Shown here: positions 8,352 to 18,800 of the stretch, piece after piece
Layout of the letters: the number at the start of each line of letters is the position of its first letter
How positions within the stretch are numbered: position 1 is the stretch's first letter
NCBI RefSeq assembly: GCF_000525835.1
Contig: NZ_AODD01000022.1
Span: 1 to 64,000 of the forward strand
Origin: Listeria grandensis FSL F6-0971
GTDB lineage: Bacteria; Bacillota; Bacilli; Lactobacillales; Listeriaceae
Length of the DNA stretch: 64,000 nucleotides
Reading direction: 5' to 3'
Translations under genes and position numbers: made by a program
The notes under the pieces: generated by a model
What the model was told of the DNA's origin: nothing
The model's database searches: none
The model's input: the letters and a program-made list of their open reading frames with translations, nothing else

Positions 8352-9570
8352 ATGGTTTTTATGTCAGTAAAAAAACGGAATTTATACATTTTAATGGTAG
8401 CAAATTTGTTGATTTCGGCCAGTACGACGATGATTATGCCTTTCTTGTCGCTGTACATTGAAACATTTGGAGATTATAGTGAGGCCTATGTGCAACGCTG
8501 GGCTGGGTATATTTTTGGGGTGACTTTTTTTAGTTGCTTTTATTTTTTCACCGATCTGGGGACGAATTGGAGATAAGTACGGCTTTAAGAAAATTTTGAT
8601 GTTTACGGCTTTTGGGATGAGTCTTAGTATTTTCCTCATGGGTTATGCTCATTCTGTTACATACATGATGATTTTGCGGATTTTCATGGGGATTGTGACT
8701 GGATTTATTGGGATTTCGAATGCCTTTATTGCGCGACAAACGGATCGAAATGAGGCTGGAAAAGTGCTTGGGACATTGCAGCTCGGTGGTGTGACGGGGA
8801 TGCTATTTGGTCCGCTACTCGGTGGGGCTCTGGCCGACTTTTTCGGATTTTCCAGTACGTTTATTATTACGGGGATCGCGATCTTTATTGCCGCACTGCT
8901 TGTCACGTTTGGCTTAAAAGAAGTTCGGCCAGATTTAGCAGATGCAAAAAAAGTAACTTATTCACGCCGAGAAGTCTTGAAGCATATCTTCCAATTGCGG
9001 GTTTTGACGATGGTCATGATTATTTCATTGCTCATTCAGGTGGCAAATTTTAGTGTGCAACCGCTTCTAGCACTTTATGTTGGGGAGTTGACGCATACAG
9101 ATAATGTGGCATTACTTTCAGGACTTGCTTTTTCTGCGGCTGGCTTCGGGAACTTGGTGATGACGCGAAAATGGGGTCAGCTCGGCGATAAGTATGGCTA
9201 TGAGAAAATTTTGAACATCTTGCTCATTTTAGCGGCCTTATTTGTTTTGCCACAAGCTTTTGTGCCCAACTTATGGTTGTTTATCCTATTCCGCTTTTTA
9301 TTCGGGATTGCAATCGGCGGAATGGTTCCTTGTGCAACGGCGTATATTCGATTGGCTGCACCTGGTCAGATGCAAGGCGAGATGCTTGGATATAACCAAA
9401 GTGCACGCTTTCTCGGGAACGTCATCGGTCCAATTCTCGGCGGTACGATGGCAGGTTTTATAGGGATGAGTAATGTGTTTGTTTTTACGAGCTTCATGTT
9501 TGTCGTCGCGTTTGTATTGCTGTGGTTTAGTTTGAAGTCTGACCGAAAACGTCATGTGAATGTGGATTAA
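8352..9570 (+). CDS. MFS multidrug/sugar efflux transporter (frameshifted in this sequence)
   Basis: This major facilitator of about 405 residues has twelve predicted helices. The first 60 residues (LYILMVANLLISASTTMIMPFLSLY) are in one frame and the rest is in the next. The break lies in a run of seven T at 8525-8531; removing one T restores a continuous reading through FSPIWGRIGDKYG, the canonical loop 2-3 MFS motif. The second motif GQLGDKYGYEKI appears in the C-terminal half. The restored protein matches the DHA1 drug efflux group. The frameshift is most simply a homopolymer error; a true slippage mutation is the alternative. The gene is monocistronic and precedes the mrp operon. Confidence 0.85.
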
Positions 9571-9904
9571 TTTATTCTTTTTTTACAGATCAGTAATCTT
9601 TTTTTTATTATTTTATTTTTCAGCTTTCTTCATATTTATAGAATTCGAAAAATATCATCTGTTTCACACGCTAATCAAGTTTCTCCCCTTTTTTTCATGC
9701 AAATAAGTATGCTATAATAAAAATTGTGGCAAACAACGCGTGTTCCATGTCTTCATTTACAAATCTAGACATCTCCACGAACACAGAATCACACCCTATT
9801 TTTAATCTTCGGGTTTTCATGTTTAAGCTTTACATAAGCTTTTATCCATAATCGTGATGTTTCGTCATATTTAAAATTATATCTTCATCAAGGAGGGAGA
9901 ACGT
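9571..9904 (+). promoter_or_regulatory. intergenic region with candidate mrp promoter
   Basis: This 334-base gap has no gene. T-rich tracts after the MFS stop could help termination. A TATAAT -10 candidate lies at 9713-9718, about 190 bases before mrpA, without a good -35 at the normal distance. The intervening leader is long, contains a TAAGCTTTACATAAGCTTTTA inverted-repeat-like section near 9828-9845, and shows no open frame with an RBS. Confidence 0.4.
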
Positions 9905-12313
9905 TTGTCATTTCTACACCTCGCCATTTTCTTGCCATTTCTCATGGCTATGTTAATTCCCATTTTTTATAGGTGGACCAAACAACTGCATACTGGATGG
10001 ATCGTATTGCCGATTCCTGTCATTTTATTTATATATTTTTTGACGTTTATTCCGCAGACGATGGATGGGGTCGTTACACAAACGATGCCTTGGATTCCAT
10101 CACTTGGTATTAATTTTACCGTCGTTGTTGATGGACTTAGCTTATTATTTGCTTTGCTGATTACAGGGATTGGGTCGCTCGTCACGTTTTACTCTATTTT
10201 CTACTTAGGTAAAAAGAAGGAGCGTTTAAACAATTTTTATGCATTTTTGTTTATTTTTATGACTGCGATGCTCGGCGTTGTGCTGAGTGATAATTTAGTT
10301 GTATTGTATTTATTCTGGGAGATGACTTCGATTAGCTCATTCCTATTGATTGGATACTGGTATCATCGGGAAAGATCGCGTTATGGCGCGCGAAAGTCGT
10401 TACTTATTACTGTATTCGGGGGCTTGATGCTACTCGGTGGCATTCTATTATTGCACGTGATTACTGGCTCGTTCTCGTTACGGGAAATTATTTCGGAGGC
10501 GGCGCTTGTTCAGAATAGTTCGCTCTTTATTCCGGCCATGATCTTTATTCTGCTCGGAGCGTTTACAAAATCGGCGCAAGTACCATTTCACATTTGGTTG
10601 CCGGATGCAATGGAAGCTCCGACGCCGGTCAGTGCGTATTTGCATTCTGCGACGATGGTCAAGGCTGGTATTTATTTAGTCGCTCGGTTTACGCCTCTTT
10701 TTGCGGTGTCGGGGGCTTGGTTTTGGACGATCTCGCTTGTTGGGATTGTGACGCTATTCTGGGGTTCGATTACAGCAACGAAAAAACAAGATTTGAAAGC
10801 AATTTTAGCGTATTCGACAATTAGTCAACTTGGGTTAATTATGACGCTACTCGGAGTTGGGGCGGCTGCACTTCATTTCGATTCTTGGAGTGATGAAATT
10901 TATATTGGTGCGCTTGTGGCTGCTGTGTTCCATCTGTTTAACCACGCCACGTTTAAAGGTAGTTTGTTCATGATGGTCGGTATTGTCGATCATGAGACAG
11001 GGACGCGTGATATTAAGCGTCTTGGTGGTTTGATGCGAATTATGCCGATTACAGCTACGATTGCCTTTATTGGAACGTTTGCAATGGCTGGTTTGCCACC
11101 GTTTAATGGCTTTTTGAGTAAGGAAATGTTTTTCCAAAGCATGGTCGATGTGACGTCGCTTAATCTGTTCCAGGCCGAAACGTGGGGAGTTATACTTCCT
11201 GTCATCGCATGGATTGGGAGCATCTTCACCTTTGTTTATAGCATGATTATTTTCTTCAAAACCTTTGGTGGTAAATTCAAACCGCATTTGTTACCTAAGA
11301 AACCACATGAAGCTCCTATTGGATTATTACTACCACCGATGATTCTAGCGGTACTCGTTGTGATTACAGGGATTTTCCCGAATCTCATCGCAAAACCGCT
11401 ACTAGAGCCTGCGGTAAAATCGATTATGCCATCACTTTATGGAACGGATTATTCGATTCACATTAGTTTCTGGCATGGTTTGACGATGGCGCTATGGATG
11501 ACATTTGGTGTAATTATTCTTGGTATCTTACTTTATAAAACAGCAACTTGGTGGAAACCGTTTATCACAGAGAAAGTTCCGGCGTTTTTCCGCTGGGGCA
11601 AGGCGTATGACAATAGTCTGTACTACATGGAACAAGGCTCATATCGCTTTACATTATGGGTGATGACGGGGTGGCTACGAACGTATTTGAACTATATGTT
11701 GACGGCTTTCATTATTTTGATGTTAGGTACAATATTTATGACAGATGCGCTAAATTTCGATATTTCGACGATTTCGCGTGTGACGATGATGGACTATGTT
11801 TTAGTGTTTGTCGTGATGGTAACGCTAGTTGGTATTGTATTTTCAAAATCACGTATTACCTCGATTATTTTGCTTGGGGCGATGGGCTACACCATTAGTA
11901 TCTTCTTCATCGTGGCCAGAGCGCCTGACCTTGCTTTGACTCAACTCGTGATTGAAACGATTTCTGTTGTTCTATATCTGTTAGTCTTCTATCACTTGCC
12001 ACAGTTTAGTAATATTGAGGAAAAGCCGAAATGGCTCTCTGTCAAGACGTTTATTAGTGTCGGTGTCGGTTTAGTCGTCTTCTTGATTTCACTTTCAGCC
12101 TATGACACGACATTTTACGACTCGATTTCGCAGTACTACATTGACAACACGTATACAAAAGCGGCTGGGAAAAATATCGTCAACGTGATTCTCGTCGATT
12201 TCCGTGGCTTTGATACGTTGTTTGAAACGGCCGTGCTTGCGATTGCATCTATTGGTATTTTTGGAATGATAAAATTACGGTTAGCTAGGAGGGAAAAAAA
12301 TGAAAACAAATGA
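9905..12313 (+). CDS. mrpA: Mrp Na+/H+ antiporter subunit A
   Basis: This 802-residue integral membrane protein is the largest subunit of the seven-subunit Mrp cation/proton antiporter. The first 480 residues form the ND5-like proton-pumping module, with ENLVVLYLFWEMTSISSFLLIGYW-type and HIWLPDAMEAPTPVSAYLHSATMVKAG signatures. The C-terminal 180 residues are the MrpA-specific extension, with DLALTQLVIETISVVLYLLVFYHLP. The start is TTG, 8 nt after AAGGAGGG. The gene overlaps mrpB. The complex exports Na+ and supports alkaline and salt tolerance. Confidence 0.95.
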   Translation: MSFLHLAIFLPFLMAMLIPIFYRWTKQLHTGWIVLPIPVILFIYFLTFIPQTMDGVVTQTMPWIPSLGINFTVVVDGLSLLFALLITGIGSLVTFYSIFYLGKKKERLNNFYAFLFIFMTAMLGVVLSDNLVVLYLFWEMTSISSFLLIGYWYHRERSRYGARKSLLITVFGGLMLLGGILLLHVITGSFSLREIISEAALVQNSSLFIPAMIFILLGAFTKSAQVPFHIWLPDAMEAPTPVSAYLHSATMVKAGIYLVARFTPLFAVSGAWFWTISLVGIVTLFWGSITATKKQDLKAILAYSTISQLGLIMTLLGVGAAALHFDSWSDEIYIGALVAAVFHLFNHATFKGSLFMMVGIVDHETGTRDIKRLGGLMRIMPITATIAFIGTFAMAGLPPFNGFLSKEMFFQSMVDVTSLNLFQAETWGVILPVIAWIGSIFTFVYSMIIFFKTFGGKFKPHLLPKKPHEAPIGLLLPPMILAVLVVITGIFPNLIAKPLLEPAVKSIMPSLYGTDYSIHISFWHGLTMALWMTFGVIILGILLYKTATWWKPFITEKVPAFFRWGKAYDNSLYYMEQGSYRFTLWVMTGWLRTYLNYMLTAFIILMLGTIFMTDALNFDISTISRVTMMDYVLVFVVMVTLVGIVFSKSRITSIILLGAMGYTISIFFIVARAPDLALTQLVIETISVVLYLLVFYHLPQFSNIEEKPKWLSVKTFISVGVGLVVFLISLSAYDTTFYDSISQYYIDNTYTKAAGKNIVNVILVDFRGFDTLFETAVLAIASIGIFGMIKLRLARREKNENK

Positions 12314-12722
12314 CGTGTTGTTGCGTAATGTCACTAAAGTTGTTGTCTTTATTATTTTCCTGTTCTCGCTGCATCTGTTTCTAGCTGGGCATTATAATCC
12401 TGGCGGTGGGTTTGTCGCTGGCCTCATTTCGGCAGGCGCAGTCACGCTGACACTGATTGCTTACGATACGCAAACCGTGAAAAGTATGTTAAACATTAAT
12501 ACAATCATGATGACTGGTGTTGGTTTATTATTTGCGGTTGGCACCGGCATGATTGGTATTATTTCTGGTGATCCATTTTTGACGCATAAATTTGGTCATG
12601 TGGATTTGCCGATTATTGGAGACACTTCGCTTCACACGGCGACGATTTTTGACCTAGGTGTTTACTTGGTCGTTGTTGGTGTGACGCTGACGATAATTCA
12701 GTCGATTGGGGAGAGTGACTAA
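12300..12722 (+). CDS. mrpB: Mrp Na+/H+ antiporter subunit B
   Basis: This 140-residue MnhB-family membrane protein has four predicted helices and the family motif [17 protein letters not shown] at about residues 31-47. It overlaps the mrpA end by 14 bases, is preceded by AGGAGGG, and is followed with no gap by mrpC. It forms part of the membrane core of the antiporter. Confidence 0.94.
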   Translation: MKTNDVLLRNVTKVVVFIIFLFSLHLFLAGHYNPGGGFVAGLISAGAVTLTLIAYDTQTVKSMLNINTIMMTGVGLLFAVGTGMIGIISGDPFLTHKFGHVDLPIIGDTSLHTATIFDLGVYLVVVGVTLTIIQSIGESD

Positions 12723-13069
12723 ATGGAACTATTGATGTCAATATTAATTGGACTCATGTTTATGGCCGCCACCTACCTCATTCTTTCAAAAAGTTTGTTG
12801 CGTATTATTCTTGGGACGGCGATCTTAAGTCATGGTGTCAACTTGCTCATCTTGACGATGGGCGGCCTGAAAAAAGGGAAAGCCCCTCTGCTGGATACAC
12901 CAGGCTCCCAGCTTACAATGATCCTTTGCCTCAAGCCCTGATTCTAACGGCGATTGTTATCAGTTTTGGTGTGACGGCGTTCTTCCTCGTTCTTGCTTAT
13001 CGGGCCTATCAAGAGCTCGATAGCGAAAGCGTTTCTAAGACAAGGGGGCATGAAGCTGATGATGAGTAA
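12723..13069 (+). CDS. mrpC: Mrp Na+/H+ antiporter subunit C (frameshifted in this sequence)
   Basis: This is an NuoK-like subunit of about 115 residues. The N-terminal part ([20 protein letters not shown], then [20 protein letters not shown]) is in frame with the start. The conserved C-terminal part, [22 protein letters not shown], is read only after a +1 shift at the CCC run 12907-12909. One missing C would repair it to ...[12 protein letters not shown]. Flanking mrp genes are intact, so a base-calling error is more likely than gene loss. The restored gene ends at 13069 and overlaps mrpD. Confidence 0.88.
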
Positions 13070-14546
13070 TCTTGTTTTAATGCCAATCCTAATTCCGTTT
13101 TTTGGAGCGATTTTCTTGATGCTCTTACCACGAAAAGTGATGGTGCAACGGACGATCGCCCTGATTACAAGCGTCGTACTTATTTTGGCTAATATTTACC
13201 TCGTTTATTACGTCTATCAAAATGGCATTGTGGCTGTGACGCTTGGTAATTGGCCCGCACCGTTCGGTATTTCGATTGTCGGTGATATGCTAGCTATCTT
13301 GCTAGTGACAACGACGAGTTTGATTCTGTTCAGCACACTTCTTTATTCGTTCTATTCTATCGGAAAACCACGCGAACGCTTTTTATATTATCCATCGGTG
13401 CTATTCATGATTGTAGGTGTCAACGGTTCCTTTTTGACCGGCGATATTTTTAACTTGTTTGTATTCTTTGAAGTGATGTTGATGGCCTCTTACGTCTTGC
13501 TCGTTTTAGGTGGGACAAAGGTTCAGCTGAAGGCAACCGTGAAATATTTGTTGATCAACGTGATTGGCTCGGCATTTCTTGTTATGGCAATCGCTCTGCT
13601 CTACTCGATGATCGGTACGCTTAATATGGCGGATATTTCGCAAAAGATCGCCAACATTCATGGCGGAAATACCGGAATGATAACAGTTGTTGCTGTGCTG
13701 TTCTTGTTTGTATTCGGGCTAAAAGCAGGGATTTTTCCACTTTACTTCTGGTTACCAGGTTCCTATTTTGCACCACCAATTCCTGTACTTGCATTGTTTG
13801 GTGGACTGCTTACAAAAGTCGGCGTCTATGCAATTATTCGTGTCTACACGCTGTTCTTCTATAACGAAACTAGCTTTGCGCTTCCACTCCTGTCCACACT
13901 TGCTATAATCACAATTGTGCTCGGCGTGATTGGAGCGATTAGTTATTACGATATGAAAACAATCATGATTTATAATATTTTGATCGCGGTCGGTGTGATT
14001 TTATTTAGCGTCTCACTCATGACCCGCGAAGCCATGACTGGTGCCATCTTCTATCTCATTCATGACATGCTGATTAAAGGAACGCTTTTCCTTGTCATCG
14101 GGGTTATTATCGCCATCACAGGCTTTTCGAGTATCAAAAGATTCAGTGGCTTGATGAGCGTGAAACCATCGCTTGGCTGGACGTTCTTTATTGGCGCGCT
14201 CGGTTTAGCTGGTATTCCGCCACTCAGCGGTTTTATCGGCAAACTACTAATTGTCGAAGGCGCGTTTGCTGTACAGCATTACGTTGGTGGCATCATCGTG
14301 TTACTTTCTAGCCTATTCGTTCTCCTTTCGATGATTAAGATTTTCTCCAAAGGGTTCTGGGGCGAGAAAAAAGGCACGTTTACATTAGATATTCCATACC
14401 GAAAAATGATGGTACCCGTCTTGATTTTACTCGCGATTTCCGTCGCTTATGGTATCTTTTCAGAAGGTATGTACCCGCTTATTGACAAAGCGGTTGATCC
14501 ATTAGTTGACCCATCGATTTATATTCAAGCGGTACTGGGGGAGTGA
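13059..14546 (+). CDS. mrpD: Mrp Na+/H+ antiporter subunit D
   Basis: This 496-residue ND2/ND4-like proton-translocating subunit has about 14 helices. Motifs include [21 protein letters not shown] at about 125-145, the conserved lysine in [19 protein letters not shown] at about 215, and the later [17 protein letters not shown]. The start at 13059 lies about 9 nt after AAGGGGG and overlaps the end of mrpC. An upstream ATG at 13050 is possible but too close to the RBS. It continues directly into mrpE. Confidence 0.94.
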   Translation: MMSNLVLMPILIPFFGAIFLMLLPRKVMVQRTIALITSVVLILANIYLVYYVYQNGIVAVTLGNWPAPFGISIVGDMLAILLVTTTSLILFSTLLYSFYSIGKPRERFLYYPSVLFMIVGVNGSFLTGDIFNLFVFFEVMLMASYVLLVLGGTKVQLKATVKYLLINVIGSAFLVMAIALLYSMIGTLNMADISQKIANIHGGNTGMITVVAVLFLFVFGLKAGIFPLYFWLPGSYFAPPIPVLALFGGLLTKVGVYAIIRVYTLFFYNETSFALPLLSTLAIITIVLGVIGAISYYDMKTIMIYNILIAVGVILFSVSLMTREAMTGAIFYLIHDMLIKGTLFLVIGVIIAITGFSSIKRFSGLMSVKPSLGWTFFIGALGLAGIPPLSGFIGKLLIVEGAFAVQHYVGGIIVLLSSLFVLLSMIKIFSKGFWGEKKGTFTLDIPYRKMMVPVLILLAISVAYGIFSEGMYPLIDKAVDPLVDPSIYIQAVLGE

Positions 14547-14553
14547 TGCAAAA

Positions 14554-15030
14554 ATGGCGTTTCAATTAATTATCAATATTATCCTTGCCTGTTTGTGGAT
14601 GTTCCTGCAGTCAGCGTTTACGATAGGGACTTTTATCCTCGGTTTTATTATCGGGATTTTCCTCCTCTTCTTCATGCGTCGCTTCCTTGGATCTCGCTTT
14701 TATATTTGGCGGATTTTGGCGCTTGTGAAATTGATTTTTAACTTTTTCAAGGATTTAATTATATCGACCGTGATGGTAGCACGCATTGTTTTGAAAAAAG
14801 ATATGAAAATCAGACCGGGGATTTTCCGTTATGAAACAACACTGGAAACCGATTGGGAGGTTACTATGTTGGCGATCTTGATCACGCTAACACCAGGGAC
14901 GCTATCCATCGATATCTCTGATGATTACAAAGCGATTTATGTGCATTCCCTTCATGTTCCTAATATCGAAGAAGAAATCGCGACCATTCGTAAATCCTAT
15001 GAAGGCGCGATTATGGAGGTGTTCCATTGA
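14554..15030 (+). CDS. mrpE: Mrp Na+/H+ antiporter subunit E
   Basis: This 158-residue MnhE-family protein has two or three N-terminal helices and a cytoplasmic C-terminal domain containing the family motif LAILITLTPGTLSIDI at about 108-123. The ATG at 14554 follows GGGGGAGTGA, so the RBS overlaps the mrpD stop codon. The next gene starts inside its stop codon. Confidence 0.93.
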   Translation: MAFQLIINIILACLWMFLQSAFTIGTFILGFIIGIFLLFFMRRFLGSRFYIWRILALVKLIFNFFKDLIISTVMVARIVLKKDMKIRPGIFRYETTLETDWEVTMLAILITLTPGTLSIDISDDYKAIYVHSLHVPNIEEEIATIRKSYEGAIMEVFH

Positions 15031-15317
15031 TTATTATAACGGCTGTGCTCTCCATTGCTCTGTTTATGTATTCTATTTCAATTTTCCTATATCTATATCG
15101 TATCTTAAAAGGACCGACAACATCCGATAAAGTTGTGGCGCTAGATTCGATTGGAATGAACTTAGTAGCCATTGTAGCACTTCTCTCGATGTTACTTGAT
15201 ACAAGTGCGTATTTAGACGTTATTCTCTTGATCGCCCTCTTAGCCTTCATTGGAACCGTCTCATTCGCTAAATTTATAGAGAAAGGTAAGGTGATTGAAC
15301 GTGAACGTGATAATTGA
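15027..15317 (+). CDS. mrpF: Mrp Na+/H+ antiporter subunit F
   Basis: This 96-residue MnhF/PhaF subunit has three helices and the motif ILKGPTTSDKVVALDSIGMNLVA at about 28-50. The start is TTG inside ATTGA, overlapping the mrpE stop. The end overlaps the mrpG start region. Confidence 0.92.
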   Translation: MIIITAVLSIALFMYSISIFLYLYRILKGPTTSDKVVALDSIGMNLVAIVALLSMLLDTSAYLDVILLIALLAFIGTVSFAKFIEKGKVIERERDN

Positions 15318-15879
15318 GATTATTATTTCGATCATGATTTTAATCGGTGCCTCGCTCAGTATTTTAGCTGCGATCGGCGTCATTCGCCTTCCCGATGTCT
15401 ACACGCGAACACATGCAGCAGGCATTAGCAATACGTTTGGCGTGAGTCTACTTCTTTTTGCAACCGTTGGGTATTTTTTTCATACCGGTGAAGGTTTCAA
15501 TGCACGTGTGCTTCTAGCGATCCTATTTATCTATTTAACAACTCCGATTGCCTCTCACTTGATCAACCGTGCGGCTTACGATACTGGTGTGCCACTGGCG
15601 ATCCGTATTCGCGACCAACTCCGTTCCGTGAAAAAAGACGATATCAAAAAACGGAAAAATGTTATTATCAAGCAAGAACAACTGGAACGTGCCCGTCAAG
15701 AACGTGAAGAACTTGAAGAACAACTTGATTGGGAATTACGCGATGAGAAAATTGAGGAACGTGAAGAATTAGAGGACATCGCTCGGGAGAAAGAAGAAAC
15801 GTTGATCGAGCTCGAATCCGATGATTCCGAACAAGAGATTATCGAACTTGATGAAAAAGAAAAGGATAAAAAAGAATAG
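15295..15879 (+). CDS. mrpG: Mrp Na+/H+ antiporter subunit G with a long charged tail
   Basis: The first 110 residues are a normal MnhG/PhaG domain with three helices and the motif RLPDVYTRTHAAGISNTFGV at about 36-55. A hydrophilic tail of about 80 residues follows, rich in Glu, Asp, Lys and Arg and predicted to be helical or coiled-coil (REELEEQLDWELRDEKIEE and similar). Family members usually end soon after the third helix, so the tail is unusual. The start may be the TTG at 15295 or a GTG at 15301. It is the last gene of the mrp operon, with a strong terminator directly after it. Confidence 0.9.
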   Translation: MNVNVIIEIIISIMILIGASLSILAAIGVIRLPDVYTRTHAAGISNTFGVSLLLFATVGYFFHTGEGFNARVLLAILFIYLTTPIASHLINRAAYDTGVPLAIRIRDQLRSVKKDDIKKRKNVIIKQEQLERARQEREELEEQLDWELRDEKIEEREELEDIAREKEETLIELESDDSEQEIIELDEKEKDKKE

Positions 15880-15884
15880 CTAAG

Positions 15885-15927
15885 ACGCCATGTCCCAAGA
15901 AAAATCATTGCGGACATGGCGTTTTTT
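15885..15927 (+). terminator. intrinsic terminator after mrpG
   Basis: The 11-bp stem ACGCCATGTCC (15885-15895) / GGACATGGCGT (15912-15922) is followed by a T run. It also serves as the convergent end for the thioesterase gene. Confidence 0.9.
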
Positions 15928-15928
15928 A

Positions 15929-16303
15929 TCAACGTTTTAATTTAACTGCTAAGGTACACCGGCTAATGCAAAGAAGTCTATCCTCCGCTTCTTCGCTGCG
16001 GACCTCCACTTGCCAGACGTGCGTTGTTCGACCGATATGAATCGGTGTCGCTGTAGCAAGCACATAGCCATCTTGTACCGATGAAATGTGATTGGCGTTT
16101 ATCTCTAACCCAAATACTATTTCCTCCGCACTCACATGCCTTGTCGCGGCTATACTAGCTGTTTGTTCCGCAAGAGCCACAGATGCCCCGCCATGCAAAA
16201 AACCGAATGGCTGCCGCGTCTTCTCATTCACCGGCATTCTCACAGTGGCGAAATCTTCCGTTAGTTCTACCAATTCCATTTCCAAATAGTCGCCTAAACT
16301 CAT
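15929..16303 (-). CDS. hot-dog fold thioesterase, PaaI/YuxO family
   Basis: This 124-residue protein of the PaaI-like acyl-CoA thioesterase family carries the diagnostic FGFLHGGASVALAEQTASIAA helix (about residues 35-55) and NANHISSVQDGYVLATA. It probably hydrolyses an acyl- or aryl-CoA. The ATG at 16303 sits 9 nt after GGAGAGGGAG; an in-frame GTG upstream would remove the RBS. The gene is convergent with mrpG, the same neighbourhood as in other Listeria. Confidence 0.88.
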   Translation of the reverse strand: MSLGDYLEMELVELTEDFATVRMPVNEKTRQPFGFLHGGASVALAEQTASIAATRHVSAEEIVFGLEINANHISSVQDGYVLATATPIHIGRTTHVWQVEVRSEEAEDRLLCISRCTLAVKLKR

Positions 16304-16461
16304 CTTTTCTCGCTCCCTCTCCACGCATGCTCGTTATTTTTCTATTATATCGGAAACACCGACTTATTTCTAATGAATCCTCTGACAAAAAAGGTTTCCC
16401 CTCCCTACTCTTGTGGTACAATACTAATATATAACTGTTTACTAGGGAAGAGGAGATCGCC

Positions 16462-16938
16462 ATGTTAATCAATGTACCTTTAATCGCTTCGCTTATTGCT
16501 ATTTTTTTCGCGCAATTTGTCAAAGTTCCGATTCATTTGCTCGTTTATCGCAAGCTACAATGGGGCTTAATGTTTTCAACGGGAGGTATGCCTAGCTCGC
16601 ATTCCGCAGCAGTAACGGCGCTGATGACGACACTTGCTATCACTTATGGAATCGATTCTCCTTACTTTGCAATCGCTGTTGTATTTGGAATCATTGTCAT
16701 GTTTGACGCAACGGGGGTTAGACGCCAAGCGGGAGAACAAGCTGTGGCGCTCAACCGACTCGCTCGCGATTTTCATGAATTTGTACAGCATGCCAAAGGA
16801 CTAACGGAACCCGGTCAAGAAGAAAAGCAGAAACATCTAAAAGAAATGCTTGGCCATAAACCAATGGAAGTTTTCTTTGGTGCTTTGACAGGGATCGCCA
16901 TTGGCTTTCTTGTAGATTACTTATTTGGAATGTTATAG
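16462..16938 (+). CDS. yuiD: divergent PAP2-family membrane protein (YuiD, DUF212)
   Basis: This 158-residue membrane protein of the DUF212 family is a divergent branch of acid phosphatase / vanadium haloperoxidase folds. The signature GGMPSSHSAAVTALMTT lies at about residues 41-57, with DATGVRRQAGEQA at about 81-93 and several helices around. It is probably a phosphatase acting on a lipid or isoprenoid phosphate at the membrane, but its substrate is unknown. The RBS is AGAGGAG, and a terminator follows. Confidence 0.88.
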   Translation: MLINVPLIASLIAIFFAQFVKVPIHLLVYRKLQWGLMFSTGGMPSSHSAAVTALMTTLAITYGIDSPYFAIAVVFGIIVMFDATGVRRQAGEQAVALNRLARDFHEFVQHAKGLTEPGQEEKQKHLKEMLGHKPMEVFFGALTGIAIGFLVDYLFGML

Positions 16939-16944
16939 GATGTG

Positions 16945-16976
16945 AAAGACGGTCTGGTTTTTAGGATCGTCTTTTT
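16945..16976 (+). terminator. intrinsic terminator after yuiD
   Basis: AAAGACG (16945-16951) pairs with CGTCTTT (16968-16974), followed by T residues. Confidence 0.7.
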
Positions 16977-17052
16977 ATTGCGCTCGTTTTGATCGTTACT
17001 TTGGAGGGTAGTTATATGACATGATAGCAATTTATTATGGGAGTTGAGACAT

Positions 17053-18737
17053 ATGCTAAAAGGGAAACTTGGCTGGCTCGCGATTACTATTCTTTTTTTA
17101 GTGAGCTTATTCGGCACGATAAAGGCGGAAGCAACGTCTAATTTTGACGCTAATAATTGGCAAATATCGTGGTTGATCAAAAATGCAGATTTTGAAACGG
17201 TGGATATCGAGGACTATGGAAGATCTGCTGGTGCAACCAATGTTTGGTATGTGAATCAAAAAGGGGTTGAGGCTTGGGGAACTTCTAACCCTTCTGAAAA
17301 TATTGAAGTATGGCAAAATGGGAACAGCGAGGGGATTCCTGCTTATTCCGGTACAAATTTTGTGGAGCTAAACTCGGATGGGCCAGGGGCTGTGTACCAA
17401 GATATTAAAACGATTCCAGGCACTACGCTTACTTGGAGTTTTGCCCATCGTGGTCGTGGTGGCATTGATACCGCGGAACTATTGATAGGGGCTCCTGGGA
17501 ATTTGACGCCTATTTTTTCTGCAACGGATGGTGAATCTTGGGGAAATTATTCTGGATCTTATGTTGTGCCTGCAGGTCAAACACACACTCGGCTTACTTT
17601 TGCGCCGATTTCCACGTCTAGTGGTAATTTGACGATTGGTAACTTCTTAGATGATATCAATTTATATATTGATATTGCTTTGGCGATTACGTTTGGCACG
17701 ATGAGAACGGAAATGGTGTACAAGATAATGGCGAGCCGGCTGCACCTGGTGTAGAAGTTCAGTTATATGATAAGCTGGATGCATTGGTTGGAATCCAAAC
17801 GACGGATAATCTTGGCGGTTATTTGTTCACGGGACTCCTTCCTGGTGATTACCGGGTCGTTTTCGTAAATCCTGATCCCAGTCATTATACTTTTACGAAG
17901 CAAGGAATCGGTAATAAGGATACGAACTCCGATCCTAACAAAGACGGCGTTGCAAAAGTCAACATACCGACGATTCGATCACATGTGCTAGCTGTTGATG
18001 CCGGATTAACAACGCTCGGATCTGCGATTATTCAAAAAACAGATGGTACAAAAAACTTGGCTGGTGCTCATTTTGATGTGATAGATAGCGACGGACTAAC
18101 CGTGACGAATGTGACGACAGATGCAAACGGGATCGCCGTCGTTAACGGGTTAATTCCGGATCAATATGTTGTGAAAGAGACGGTGGCTCCGACAGGCTAT
18201 CAATTACAACCCTCAGCAACTCCACTCACGATCGTGTATGATCAGGCGACACCTGTAGAGATCAGCGTCGTCAATCATTTGATAACAGGAGCTCTAACGG
18301 TACACAAGATAGGGGATCAGGGTCAGTCACTAGCAAACGCTACATTCAATGTCACAACTAAAACAGGCAAAGAAATTGGTCAATTAACAACAAACAGCAA
18401 TGGCTTAGCGACACTATCCAATCTTGTTCCTGGTGATTATTTGCTGACAGAATTAGCGGCACCAAAGGGCTACCAACTTAATAAAAATGCGCTTCCGTTT
18501 ACAATTCCATTTAACCCGACTGTAGCCGTAAACCTAACCGTGAAAAATACACCCATCCCAGACAGGCCAACAACGAATACTACTCCCAAGCCAAATACAA
18601 CAAATTCATCTGCTATAGAGGAGCACGTTACACCCATTGATAAACTCCCACAAACTGGTGAGTCATCCAATATGCCACCCTTAGTTATCGGTATATTCCT
18701 ACTAGCAAGTGGCTATTACCTCCTTTCACGTAAATAA
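17053..18737 (+). CDS. LPXTG-anchored surface protein with SdrD-like and two CnaB-like domains (frameshifted)
   Basis: Signal peptide residues 1-27 (basic start, hydrophobic core, cleavage near AEA) lead into a jelly-roll-like lectin or CBM-type domain of about 190 residues. Next comes an SdrD/SdrB-type B repeat (GDYVWHDENGNGVQDNGEP). Two CnaB/SpaA-type domains follow, with the markers GAHFDVID...YVVKETVAPTGY and NATFNVTT...YLLTELAAPKGY. A Pro/Thr linker leads to the sorting signal LPQTGES, a membrane helix and a Lys tail. The SdrD repeat is read only if one T is added to the run at 17679-17681, so the gene is split in this sequence, probably by a base-calling error. It is likely a sortase A-anchored adhesin. 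The start follows GGGAG by 9 nt. Confidence 0.88.
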
Positions 18738-18743
18738 AAAAAT

Positions 18744-18790
18744 AGAGCCAAGAGATAACGCATGATGCGCTTTCCTTTTGGCTCTAATTT
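18744..18790. terminator. bidirectional terminator between surface protein and ndh
   Basis: AGAGCCAA (18744-18751) pairs with TTGGCTCT (18778-18785). A run of A precedes it and a T-rich tract follows, so it can serve both convergent genes. Confidence 0.8.
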
Positions 18791-18800
18791 TTGTGCGTGC

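Noticed and set aside
14719-15932. Ser-rich and Met-rich minus-strand frames under mrpE-mrpG
   Set aside because: They are antisense shadows of the charged mrpG tail and membrane subunits, with no start signals.
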